A DNA stretch of 64,000 nt, taken from the NCBI GenBank assembly GCA_016841825.1, contig JAENYK010000005.1, positions 310,001 to 374,000 on the forward strand. Reading direction: 5' to 3'. The DNA is from Halothermothrix sp. (lineage in GTDB: Bacteria; Bacillota; Halanaerobiia; DY22613). The notes below the pieces were generated by a model. The model was not told where the DNA came from and did not search any database. It was given only the letters and a program-made list of their open reading frames with translations. The position numbers and the translations under genes are program-made. Shown here piece after piece: positions 8,566 through 16,278 of the stretch (the first letter of the stretch is position 1; each line of letters begins with the position of its first letter).

Positions 8566-11500
8566 TTATTTATCCTGCAATGGTGCAATTTCTTCACCAA
8601 TTAGATTATAGATATTCTTCTCCCTTTCTAACTTTGCTTTAACATAGACTATATTACCAGATATGAGGTGTTTTTTATATTTACTTACAAATGGTTCGAA
8701 AATTGTTACCTCTGCTGTACCTGTTAAATCTTCTAATGTAAAGAAACAGAGTAACCTACCCCGCTGAGTCCAACGAAAACGAATAGCTGTGATCTCACCT
8801 GCCAGTTTGACCTTTTCTGCCTCAGTACGACTTAAATCCTTGATCTTTAGCAGATCGGCTTCACCTTTGAGCAATTGAACAAGCGGATTGGCGGAAATAG
8901 GATGACCAATAGTCTCCATCTCCCATTTTAAAAGATCAATCAAATCTTTCTCCTGCACTTTTTCAGTAAAGACCTTCACTTGACTACAATATGGTAAACA
9001 ACGAAGTTGTCCTGAGACAACCTGATGCTTTTTGGCTTCTTTGAAAATCTTTGAATAGCTCCAGAGAAGCTGCACTCGCTCTCCCAGACTATCAAATGCT
9101 CCAGCCTTAATCAAGTTTTCGATGATCGGGTTGGTTATAATACTCAAATTAACTTTACGACAAAAATTATTCAGAGACAAATACTGCTCCTGTTCCCGTT
9201 TGGCAATAATCTCTTCGGCAGCCCGCTGACCCAGACCTTTAATCATCAAAAATCCCATTCTAATCTTTTCCCCATCAGTTGTTGCCAACATCTGACTACC
9301 ATTAATATCAGGGGGTAGGACAGTTATCTGAAGAAATCTGGCCTGATTCAAATACTGGCGAAATCGATAGTCAATATTCAGATTCACATTAAAAAGAGAT
9401 GTCAAATATTCTACTGGATAATGAGCTTTAAGATAAGATGTGATATAAGCAATATGAGCATATGCTGCTGCATGGGCTTTGCAAAAACCATAGCCTGCAA
9501 ATTTATGCAATTTATCGAATATATAATTAGCTTCAGCCCCATTTAATCCACGACTGAGCGCACCTTTAATAAATTTACTTTTCTGTTCTGCTAATAAAAG
9601 TCTGTCTTTTTTAGAAATAGCCTTACGTAAAATGTCCGCTTCACCCAAAGTAAAACCGGCCAGATCTCTGGCAATCAACATCACCTGTTCCTGAAATAGC
9701 ACAACGCCGTAAGTATCCCGCAAAATTTCTTCTAATAGTGGGTGCGGGTAGTCAATCTCCTCCTCATCATGTAATCTGGCAACAAAATTCTGAACCATTC
9801 CGCCTTCAATTGGCCCCGGGCGGTACAAAGACGTAGCAAACATTATATCCTGTAATGATACAGGTCTTAACTGTTGAAGAAGTTTGCGACAACCTCCACT
9901 CTCTAATTGAAAACACCCGATAGTATCCCCTCTTTGAATTAACTTATAAGTTTTGAGATCATTAAAAGGAATCTTCTCGTAGGTCAAATTAACTCCTCTG
10001 GTCTGTTTGAGAAGATTCAAAGTCAATCTAATGGCTGATAGAAAGCGTATTCCCAACAAATCTATCTTCAATAAACCCAAGTCTTCAATAGAACGCATGT
10101 CAAATTGAGTAATAATCTCACCATCTCGAGAATATTGCAGAGCAGTATAATTGGTCAATAAATCTTTAGAAATTACTACACCTGCCGAATGTTGAGTAAA
10201 ATGACGGGGCAATCCTTCCAATTTGCTGGCAGTATCAATTAGTCTTCTGAAGGATGCGTTATGATAATAGGTATGTTTAAATTCGCTATTATTCATCGGT
10301 AAATCAACATGATGAATATTCTGATGGGTTATAAATCTAGTCAAAGGAGTTAATTTATCCTCTGGCCAACCTTGAACCCTGGCCACATCCCGCACAACTG
10401 CCTGTGAAGCAAAGGTACTGAAAGCAGAGACATGTGCCATATTCTCCTGTCCATATTTATCCGCAATGTATTGAAGTATCTTCTTACGACCTATGTGATC
10501 TAAATCTAAATCTATATCTGGCATTGAAATGCGCTCTGGGTTTAAAAATCGTTCAAAGTATAAATCATACTCGATTGGATTAACATGCGTAATTCCCAAT
10601 AAAAAGCAGACAAAACTACTAACTGCACTCCCTCTTCCGGCAGTTAAAATCCCCTGTTCTGTAGCATATTGCACAATATCCCACATGATCAGAAAATATC
10701 CGGCATAGCCCATCTTATTGATCACCTGTAATTCAAACTCTAAGCGTTTTAAGGTATCCGCTGAAGGCGATTGTCCATAGAATCTAAACAATCCTCTCTC
10801 ACAGATTTCTCTAAGATATGACTCTCTGGTATAACCCTCTGGAACATTAAAATGGGGAAAATGCAGTTGTTCAAAATCAAAATATAGGTTACATCTTTCA
10901 CTTATAAGTAGAGTATTCTCCATAGCTTCCGGAATATCTTTAAAGAGAAGATTCATCTCTTCAGTACTTTTGAGATAATATTCTTCCCGTATCTTTCGGG
11001 TATAAGATTCCTCAGTCGAAATTTGTTGAATACTTGACAAAACTTGATGTGCTTCGGCATCCTCCCTTGCCACATAATGAACATTATTAGTTGCTACCAA
11101 AGGTATCTGTAATTCGCGGGATAGCTTGACTTTTCTTTTGATAATCTCTTCTTCCTCAGGTAAACCAAACCTTTGAATCTCCAGATAATAATTATTTTTT
11201 CCCAATATATCCCTATATTCTAAGGCGATACTTTTTGTCCTCTCATAATCCTGTAAAATCATCGTATCCAACTCACTATTCTGACAACCACTTAAGACAA
11301 TAAGTCCCTGTTTATATTCCTCAAACATCACCCTTGTCGCTAGACAATCATTACGTAGATTGGCTCGGGTGATCAACTTTAAAATATTAGTATAACCCTG
11401 GTTATTCTTAGCCAATAAAGTCAGGTGATATCGAGATTCGGGTTCATCAGAAAGAATGGTTCCAATATTCAGTTCCACCCCAATTATTGGCTTAACCCCA

Positions 11501-11676
11501 TACCTTTGTGCCAGTTTATAAAATTTGATAATTCCACTGACATTATGATGGTCGGTAATAGCCAATGAGTGAAAACCTAAATTTTCAGCTTTTTTGAGTA
11601 ACTCTTCAAGACGACATAGGCTATCGAGCATACTATACTCAGTGTGGACATGTAGATGACAGAAATCCTTCTTCAT
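8566..11676 (-). CDS. dnaE: DNA polymerase III alpha subunit DnaE
   Basis: Family C replicative polymerase of about 1036 residues, somewhat shorter than the usual 1100-1160. It begins with a PHP domain (HLHVHTEYSMLD, AITDHHNV, GVELNIG). The palm carries GRGSAVSSFVCFLLGI and the PDIDLD catalytic block. Fingers, a helix-hairpin-helix part and a C-terminal OB fold (VKLAGEITAIRFRWT onward) follow. I start at the ATG at 11676 because AGGAGG lies 7 bases upstream; an in-frame extension upstream would run through the promoter. The promoter has two perfect LexA sites, so this copy is probably SOS-inducible. PolC is not in this window. Confidence 0.95.
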   Translation of the reverse strand: MKKDFCHLHVHTEYSMLDSLCRLEELLKKAENLGFHSLAITDHHNVSGIIKFYKLAQRYGVKPIIGVELNIGTILSDEPESRYHLTLLAKNNQGYTNILKLITRANLRNDCLATRVMFEEYKQGLIVLSGCQNSELDTMILQDYERTKSIALEYRDILGKNNYYLEIQRFGLPEEEEIIKRKVKLSRELQIPLVATNNVHYVAREDAEAHQVLSSIQQISTEESYTRKIREEYYLKSTEEMNLLFKDIPEAMENTLLISERCNLYFDFEQLHFPHFNVPEGYTRESYLREICERGLFRFYGQSPSADTLKRLEFELQVINKMGYAGYFLIMWDIVQYATEQGILTAGRGSAVSSFVCFLLGITHVNPIEYDLYFERFLNPERISMPDIDLDLDHIGRKKILQYIADKYGQENMAHVSAFSTFASQAVVRDVARVQGWPEDKLTPLTRFITHQNIHHVDLPMNNSEFKHTYYHNASFRRLIDTASKLEGLPRHFTQHSAGVVISKDLLTNYTALQYSRDGEIITQFDMRSIEDLGLLKIDLLGIRFLSAIRLTLNLLKQTRGVNLTYEKIPFNDLKTYKLIQRGDTIGCFQLESGGCRKLLQQLRPVSLQDIMFATSLYRPGPIEGGMVQNFVARLHDEEEIDYPHPLLEEILRDTYGVVLFQEQVMLIARDLAGFTLGEADILRKAISKKDRLLLAEQKSKFIKGALSRGLNGAEANYIFDKLHKFAGYGFCKAHAAAYAHIAYITSYLKAHYPVEYLTSLFNVNLNIDYRFRQYLNQARFLQITVLPPDINGSQMLATTDGEKIRMGFLMIKGLGQRAAEEIIAKREQEQYLSLNNFCRKVNLSIITNPIIENLIKAGAFDSLGERVQLLWSYSKIFKEAKKHQVVSGQLRCLPYCSQVKVFTEKVQEKDLIDLLKWEMETIGHPISANPLVQLLKGEADLLKIKDLSRTEAEKVKLAGEITAIRFRWTQRGRLLCFFTLEDLTGTAEVTIFEPFVSKYKKHLISGNIVYVKAKLEREKNIYNLIGEEIAPLQDK

Positions 11677-11702
11677 ATAAACTCCTCCTTGTATTTTGTC
11701 TA

Positions 11703-11755
11703 GAACATATGTTCTATTATATTGTATCATAGGTGAATTTACAGAACAAGTGTTC
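11703..11755 (-). promoter_or_regulatory. dnaE promoter with two LexA operators
   Basis: Two perfect GAAC-N4-GTTC sites occur at 11703-11714 (GAACATATGTTC) and 11744-11755 (GAACAAGTGTTC). On the minus strand TTGTTC, part of the upstream site, lies 17 bp before TACAAT, with an alternative TATAAT five bases further; the downstream site starts right after it. LexA bound at either site would cover the promoter. The motif matches the Gram-positive SOS box; its use here is inferred. Confidence 0.8.
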
Positions 11756-11902
11756 TGTATTTCCAAATTTTTCTTCTCTGGTTTCCATTTTGTACTAAGT
11801 TTTGCCTATTTTTTGTAAATTCAAACTATAGTTTCCAATATATTATTAGCTAACTCACAAATACATAAATGTCTTCCCTGACAGTTGAAGATGCAAAAAA
11901 AA

Positions 11903-11947
11903 TAAACTCTCTTACTAGGATATTACATCTCTAGTAGGAGAGTCTAT
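11903..11947 (-). terminator. Rho-independent terminator of rsgA
   Basis: Long hairpin ACTCTCCTACTAG/CTAGTAAGAGAGT on the minus strand followed by a run of T (11893-11902). It lies about 125 bases past the rsgA stop, ahead of the dnaE promoter. Confidence 0.8.
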
Positions 11948-12070
11948 TATCTTTTATCATATATTCAAAATTTTTAAGCCTATTTGGATAAGTCAAAAAT
12001 AACATTTGATTTCTTATTTGATTTAGCTATAATTAATTCAATTTTGAAAATATATCAAAAATAAACAATT

Positions 12071-12967
12071 TTATTTGGAATTCAACTTTTGATAACTTTC
12101 ATACCTTTGAGGATCAATATCGCCCTCATCAAGAGCCCGTTTAACAGCACAACCTGGTTCATGCGAATGGGTGCAGTTAGAAAATTTACAATTAATCGCT
12201 AATTTTTCAATATCGGAAAATAGATTACGTACACCTTCAGCAGCGTCAAATAAACCAAACTCTCTCATTCCTGGTGTATCAACAATCATACCACCTGTTG
12301 GTAACTCGTAGATTTGAGCTGAAGTAGTAGTATGTCTCCCTTTATGGGTAGTCTCACCTACTGCTCCTGTTTGAGTCAGTTCTCTCTCAAATAGAGCATT
12401 CACCAGAGAAGATTTACCTACACCTGAACTGCCGGAAAAAACAGTAAGTTTATCCTTTAATAAATGACTAAGCGGAGCAATTCCTTCCCCGGTTAATGTA
12501 CTGGTATAGATTACTATATAACCCAACTGCCTATAATATTCCACGTCGATCTGGACCTCTACTAATTCTATCAGGTCAGTCTTATTGATACAGACAATTG
12601 GTTCAATTCCACCAGCTTCACAGGCTGCTATATAGCGATCAATCAGATTTCGATTATAGGGTGGATTTTTAGCAGCAAAGACTAAAATAGCCTGATCAAT
12701 GTTAACAGCGATTAGCTGTTCCAAATGTTTACCTTTTTTACCTGCCCCTCTTCGAGATAGCTTACTCTTACGTGCACAGATCTCCAAAATTAAACCTTGA
12801 TCACCATGTAGATGTTCGACTAAGACTTTATCACCAACAACGACCAGCGTTTTAGTAGTTTGCTGCTCTTTAAATAATTTACCCCGAAGTTTACACTTTA
12901 GAAGACCGACTTCAGTTTTGACATTATACAATCCCTTTTGTGTATTCATTACTAAACCTTGAATCAT
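12071..12967 (-). CDS. rsgA: Small ribosomal subunit biogenesis GTPase RsgA
   Basis: Circularly permuted GTPase that checks late maturation of the 30S subunit. The 298-residue chain has an N-terminal OB fold, then the GTPase motifs in permuted order: NKTD (G4, about residue 130), GSSGVGKSS (G1), the THKGRHTTT switch I (G2) and DTPGMREFG (G3). A C-terminal zinc domain follows, with C-x4-C-x-H-x5-C ligands (CKFSNCTHSHEPGC). The start at 12967 lacks a close ribosome site (GGGGG is 14 bases upstream); an ATG six codons later is possible. It lies 46 bases downstream of a terminator that ends a long leader, see 13014-13479. Confidence 0.94.
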   Translation of the reverse strand: MIQGLVMNTQKGLYNVKTEVGLLKCKLRGKLFKEQQTTKTLVVVGDKVLVEHLHGDQGLILEICARKSKLSRRGAGKKGKHLEQLIAVNIDQAILVFAAKNPPYNRNLIDRYIAACEAGGIEPIVCINKTDLIELVEVQIDVEYYRQLGYIVIYTSTLTGEGIAPLSHLLKDKLTVFSGSSGVGKSSLVNALFERELTQTGAVGETTHKGRHTTTSAQIYELPTGGMIVDTPGMREFGLFDAAEGVRNLFSDIEKLAINCKFSNCTHSHEPGCAVKRALDEGDIDPQRYESYQKLNSK

Positions 12968-13013
12968 AGGTGATGAATTCCCCCTTTAATTATTTTACTC
13001 TTCAGACAAAATT

Positions 13014-13045
13014 AAAAAAGACTGTGAAATTACCTCACAGTCTTT
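13014..13045 (-). terminator. Intrinsic terminator just upstream of rsgA (possible attenuator)
   Basis: Minus-strand hairpin GACTGTGA/TCACAGTC with a 6-base loop, followed by TTTTTT. It ends about 46 bases before the rsgA start and about 400 bases after a strong promoter at 13451-13479, so it can act as a premature terminator in the rsgA leader. Confidence 0.8.
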
Positions 13046-13335
13046 AATCAGGCAGACCACCCTCCGGGACTTAGTTGTGCCAGTTCTTCTGAGTTCAGTC
13101 TAAAAATTTGATGGATATAGAAGCCGTATAGGAGAAATACTAATGCATATATCGGATCCATCCATCAATCCTATCAGAAATGGAAAAGGCTGCAAGGTAA
13201 TTGCTACTTCCCTGCAGCCAGATAGGCATAATAAAATTATGTTGTATTTCGGGACGTATTAGCTTCACCATGCTTAAGTTAACCTCTCACAAACAAAAAC
13301 AAGCATAGATGCTACAATACGGATCTTCCCGACTT

Positions 13336-13410
13336 TTACCTTTCTGTAACAATAGGAAAATAGCGGCATAATATGCGGTTGGTTGAGATAACTCTTTGAT
13401 TTTTTAACAT
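13336..13410 (-). CDS. Candidate 24-residue leader peptide upstream of rsgA
   Basis: A 25-codon ORF starting MLKNQRVIST and ending FPIVTER. It is supported by an AGGAGGTG ribosome site seven bases before the ATG and by the TTGACA-N17-TATTAT promoter about 40 bases upstream. After its stop the transcript can form a hairpin around GGCTGCA/TGCAGCC (about 13190-13222) and others before the terminator at 13014. No peptide family is recognised. Position and layout are like a translational or transcriptional attenuation leader, but no matching antiterminator helix was worked out. A second weaker ORF of 43 codons (starting MVKLIRPE) follows without a well-spaced ribosome site. Confidence 0.5.
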   Translation of the reverse strand: MLKNQRVISTNRILCRYFPIVTER

Positions 13411-13450
13411 AACACGCCACCTCCTACAAATTTAAGTATCTTACTTATTC

Positions 13451-13479
13451 ATAATATACCTAAAATCTTCTACTGTCAA
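13451..13479 (-). promoter_or_regulatory. Strong sigma-A promoter of the rsgA leader
   Basis: Minus strand: perfect TTGACA (13479-13474), 17-bp spacer, TATTAT (13456-13451). Expected transcript start is near 13443, just ahead of the 24-codon ORF. It directly follows the terminator of the structured RNA at 13491-13760. Confidence 0.8.
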
Positions 13480-13490
13480 GAACAAACTAT

Positions 13491-13760
13491 GGGAAAGACC
13501 GGGTATAGAACCCGGTCATTAATGGGAATTTAAGATAGAGGGCACTTCCAACGGACAACTAAAATCTGAGTGCTCCAGCGTTAGCCATTGGGGAATGGCA
13601 AACTGCGGCGCAAGCACCGCTTGGGGGTTTAACACTGGACAAATTCTTAGAAAGGGAAATTTCGAATCACATGTCGATACATGTGTCAGAACACTTGCTT
13701 GAGGTCCTCCTCCAAACAAATCTAACCTAATCCGAAAATCCGCCCTCTATCTTAAGATTT
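13491..13760 (-). ncRNA. Structured non-coding RNA with its own terminator, family not assigned
   Basis: A perfect 14-bp closing helix pairs 13742-13755 (GCCCTCTATCTTAA on the plus strand) with 13530-13543, across about 200 nt. Nested inside on the minus strand I can pair AGTGTTC with GAGCACT, CCAGTGTTA with TAACGCTGG (G-U wobbles allowed), and hairpins GCCATT-CCCC-AATGGC, CACATG-TATCGA-CATGTG and GAGG-AGGA-CCTC. A terminator (GACCGGG/CCCGGTC plus T-rich tail, 13497-13517) follows the closing helix by 12 bases. It is locally GC-rich in an AT-rich region. Size and long closing stem recall 6S RNA or the raiA motif of Bacillota, but I cannot confirm either. Precise ends are estimates. Confidence 0.75.
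13497..13517 (-). terminator. Terminator of the structured RNA
   Basis: GACCGGG/CCCGGTC perfect 7-bp stem with a 7-base loop (TTCTATA), followed by TTTCCC on the minus strand. Confidence 0.8.
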
Positions 13761-13773
13761 AAATACATATTCA

Positions 13774-13914
13774 AGCCGCTACAGCCTGCTGCCAATTCTC
13801 TAATCTAACGACTTCCGAAGGGGATTTATACCTCCACCGAAGTAAACATTATTCAATTGTTTATCCTCCCACCTATAAAGGTCGGGAGACTTTCCCCCTA
13901 AAATATTGTTAAAT
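13774..13914. repeat. Dispersed repeat family A, full copy 1
   Basis: Contains the family blocks in order: an AGCC-GCT half palindrome, TAACGACTTCCGAAGGGG, ATTTATACCTCCACCGAAGT, CTCCCACCTATAAAGG, GGGAGACTTT, and an end close to GTTAAAT. It separates the structured RNA from the deacetylase gene. The rest of the gap up to 14114 is AT-rich with nothing else I can name. Confidence 0.85.
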
Positions 13915-14114
13915 ATATTCTACTATTTACACATATTTTTATAAGCATCATTCATTATACCACATTTTGTCGATAATGACAATATATTTTTTTATTGTTA
14001 ATCATATAAATTCTGCAAATAAATAATCATAGATTCACACTCAAAAAATTTTAATTTTTCTTAAAAATTTATATAGACTAAGAATAAGAAAAAAAACTCA
14101 AGGAGGCAATTTAA

Positions 14115-14993
14115 ATGGTAGGAAGAAAACTTAGTTTAAGTTTTATTATATGTCTAATCTGTCTAATTCTCATCTCTGGATGCGAATTTATCCAATCTGC
14201 TCCAGATGAAGAAGAAATCCCAGAGAATCCAGATAATATTGTAAAACAGGAAGCTGCACCGCCCAACGAAGAACCAATTGTAGAATCTCCAGAGCTAGGA
14301 GATGGTTCGGAAAAAGAACACCGGGAGTTGACTCCGGAGGCTATTGTAAAAATTTATGGGGACACAATTTTTCGGTTTAAAAAAGATTCAGAAAGAATCA
14401 TTGCATTAACCTTCGATGATGGACCAGATGCTAACTTTACCCCAAAGATCCTTGATGTTTTAAAAAAACATGGAGTACCGGCAACCTTTTTTATTATAGG
14501 AGTCAATGCAGAAAAAAACCCAGACAACTTAAAACGGATCACTATTGAAGGACATGATATCGGTCAGCATGGCTACAATCATTATAAGATGTCTAATCTG
14601 ACTCCCGAAGAGATCAATGCTGAATTGGATAAAGTTAACATACTTCTGAAAGAACAGACAGGTAAAAGTACAAATATCTTCCGCCCTCCCTATGGTGCAA
14701 TCGACCCGGAATTAGTTGAAACAGTTAAGGCTAGAGGTGATTATATTATTCTCTGGGATATTGACTCATTAGACTGGCGAGGCCTAGATAAAAATCAAAT
14801 TTTGAAAAATATCTTACCTGAAGTTCACCCTGGAGCGATTATCTTGCAGCATTCTGCTGGTGGACCTGGCGAAGATTTAACAGGTACAATCGAAGCACTG
14901 GATGAACTGATACCTGAATTACAAACAGCGGGCTATCAGTTTGTAACCATTAGCCAGATGTTCGAATCAAAGATGGTTAATAATCAGAAATAA
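14115..14993 (+). CDS. Polysaccharide deacetylase (NodB domain) lipoprotein
   Basis: Carbohydrate esterase family 4 enzyme expected to remove acetyl groups from cell-wall or other N-acetylated glycans outside the membrane. It has a lipoprotein signal peptide ending in LISGC (Cys 23), then a low-complexity acidic/proline linker to about residue 85. The NodB domain shows all five motifs: TFDDGPD, the metal histidines in GHDIGQHGYNH, RPPYG, DIDSLDW and ILQHSAGG. AGGAGG lies 8 bases before the ATG. It is transcribed alone, on the plus strand, with a terminator at 15010. Confidence 0.93.
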   Translation: MVGRKLSLSFIICLICLILISGCEFIQSAPDEEEIPENPDNIVKQEAAPPNEEPIVESPELGDGSEKEHRELTPEAIVKIYGDTIFRFKKDSERIIALTFDDGPDANFTPKILDVLKKHGVPATFFIIGVNAEKNPDNLKRITIEGHDIGQHGYNHYKMSNLTPEEINAELDKVNILLKEQTGKSTNIFRPPYGAIDPELVETVKARGDYIILWDIDSLDWRGLDKNQILKNILPEVHPGAIILQHSAGGPGEDLTGTIEALDELIPELQTAGYQFVTISQMFESKMVNNQK

Positions 14994-15009
14994 TCTATGT
15001 AAAGCTAAG

Positions 15010-15048
15010 AAGGGGCAGTCTCAAAATTTGAGGCTACCCCTTCTTTAG
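15010..15048 (+). terminator. Terminator after the deacetylase gene
   Basis: Imperfect hairpin AAGGGGCAGTCTCAAA/TTTGAGGCTACCCCTT followed by CTTT. Confidence 0.75.
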
Positions 15049-15170
15049 AGTGAGTGAACTCGTTCAGCTAAAGCTGAACCTCGAGGCTTCAGATGGAAAT
15101 TCACCCACACCTGTAGTAGAACAAAGCAGCTCTCACTTGCAGAAGTGAAAGTCATAAAACTTAGATATAT
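15049..15170. repeat. Dispersed intergenic repeat family B, copy 2
   Basis: Shares the blocks described for 3262-3359, with a perfect GTTCAGC-TAAA-GCTGAAC hairpin and an extra insert of about 25 bases (AGCTCTCACTTGCAGAAGTG region). Its right end lies seven bases before the stop codon of the YgjP-like gene. Confidence 0.7.
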
Positions 15171-15176
15171 GGAGAG

Positions 15177-15743
15177 TTAAAGGATCTGGGCTTCCTTCAA
15201 AATCAAATACTGGCTGGCCAGTTTATGCTTTATCTGCTGATCAGGGCATAACTGTGCCAGTTCCCGGTAAAAATTTTTATCATGACCGGCAAAATGATGA
15301 TGACTCAACTCATGAGCGATTATATATTCTAACAAAAACAAAGGGCCATTTTTAAAATAATCATTGATATAAATTGTTACTTCCCCACTCTTATTGCGGC
15401 GGTATGTACCCATTACCGTCTTCTGGCGTCTGAATTGTATATTTAAAGGGTAAATCATTGCTGCATATTTGCGACGATAGATCTGTTCTGCCATCCTTGC
15501 CAATTGCTGAGGTTGGGTTATGGTTGAACGATTTTGAACAAAATAATCATAGGATTGATAAGCCTGCTGCAGCCGATTCAAAAGGCTCTGGCGAATCTCT
15601 AAAATTATCTCTTCAGCCTGTTTTTTGGATAATGCTTCTGGCATATAGTATAAAAATTTGCCATCCCTAATCCTACCTGAACAGCGACGGGTTCCTTTTT
15701 TTACGATCACTTCTTCTACTAATTTGATTTTTTTCTCATTCAT
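15177..15743 (-). CDS. YgjP-like metal-dependent hydrolase (DUF45/WLM-type)
   Basis: A 188-residue protein with the zinc metallopeptidase motif AHELSHHHFAGHDKNFYREL near residue 145, preceded by the YRRNKSGEVTIYIND strand block typical of YgjP/DUF45 proteins. The family is predicted to be zinc-dependent hydrolases; substrates are not established. Start: ATG at 15743 with AAGGAG nine bases upstream; an in-frame TTG immediately before it (15746) is equally spaced. It is a single gene between two intergenic repeats. Confidence 0.82.
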   Translation of the reverse strand: MNEKKIKLVEEVIVKKGTRRCSGRIRDGKFLYYMPEALSKKQAEEIILEIRQSLLNRLQQAYQSYDYFVQNRSTITQPQQLARMAEQIYRRKYAAMIYPLNIQFRRQKTVMGTYRRNKSGEVTIYINDYFKNGPLFLLEYIIAHELSHHHFAGHDKNFYRELAQLCPDQQIKHKLASQYLILKEAQIL

Positions 15744-15841
15744 CAAGGCAAACTCCTTTTAAAAACAGTCATTTTTAGTATAGCTGGTTTTTAGATTTTT
15801 GACAAGGTTTAGCACAAGTCTTTTGCAGGTTTGCATGATTG

Positions 15842-15957
15842 AAGCCGCATTAACAATAAGCTGTTAGAGATTTGTAGCTCCACTGAAGTAAAATTTAGTT
15901 ATTTATAATCCTATCTATAGCGGTTGAGGGACTTCCCTTCTAAAATGTCATTGAAGC
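15842..15957. repeat. Dispersed repeat family A, copy 2 (left inverted end missing)
   Basis: Retains the left palindrome region (TTAACAATAAGCTGTTA), the CTCCACTGAAGTAAA block, CCTATCTATAG and the right end ACTTCCCTTCTAAAATGTCATT, but the AACGACTTCAGAAGGGG block is gone. Confidence 0.75.
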
Positions 15958-15980
15958 CAGGCAGGTCTGGATAAATCTTC

Positions 15981-16009
15981 TTGACCTGACTGCACAAAAA
16001 TGTTAAAAT
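15981..16009 (+). promoter_or_regulatory. Promoter of the ABC-F leader
   Basis: TTGACC, 17-bp spacer, TAAAAT. The expected start near 16016 gives a leader of about 260 nt before the ABC-F start codon. Confidence 0.65.
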
Positions 16010-16052
16010 GTAAGTAATATTATTTCAATTTTTAAGGAGGTATGTTTTCACG

Positions 16053-16070
16053 ATGTTGCTTATGTGCTGA
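16053..16070 (+). CDS. Candidate short leader ORF of the ABC-F gene
   Basis: Downstream of a strong AAGGAGG (16034-16040) lie two possible tiny ORFs: ATG at 16053 (MLLMC, 12 bases after the ribosome site) and an overlapping ATG at 16042 (13 codons, MFSRCC..., too close to the ribosome site for normal initiation). Such short upstream ORFs ahead of a terminator are typical of antibiotic-responsive ABC-F and erm genes. Which ORF is used cannot be decided here. Confidence 0.4.
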   Translation: MLLMC

Positions 16071-16225
16071 TTTTCTAATTTAGTTTCAGGTCCCGGGGAT
16101 TTGTTTACCCTTTTCTAGCCTGGCTAAGTGGAATTCAGTGCATAATAACCTTCTTTCGCAAAATTTTATCTTTTCCAAGGATATCTTTCTCCTGTTTATA
16201 TTAAACAAGGGAATTAGTGCGACAA

Positions 16226-16257
16226 ACCATAGGTTAATTATGCCTATGGTTTTTTTA
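16226..16257 (+). terminator. Premature terminator (attenuator) ahead of the ABC-F gene
   Basis: Hairpin ACCATAGG/CCTATGGT with a 9-base loop followed by TTTTTTT, ending about 20 bases before the start codon. It lies between the promoter and gene it would serve and no other gene precedes it on this strand, so it fits an attenuator. Confidence 0.8.
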
Positions 16258-16278
16258 TTTTTTTAAGGAGTGTGATTA

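Noticed and set aside
13014-13443. T-box or other known riboswitch in the rsgA leader
   Set aside because: A GGAGGGTGG stretch near the terminator recalls the T-box, but the following bases do not match the GGGTGGNACCGCG core and no specifier loop was found; rsgA is also not a typical T-box target.
13519-13719. 66-codon minus-strand ORF inside the structured RNA region
   Set aside because: It starts at TTG without an upstream ribosome site and lies wholly within paired RNA segments; composition reflects RNA helices, not protein.
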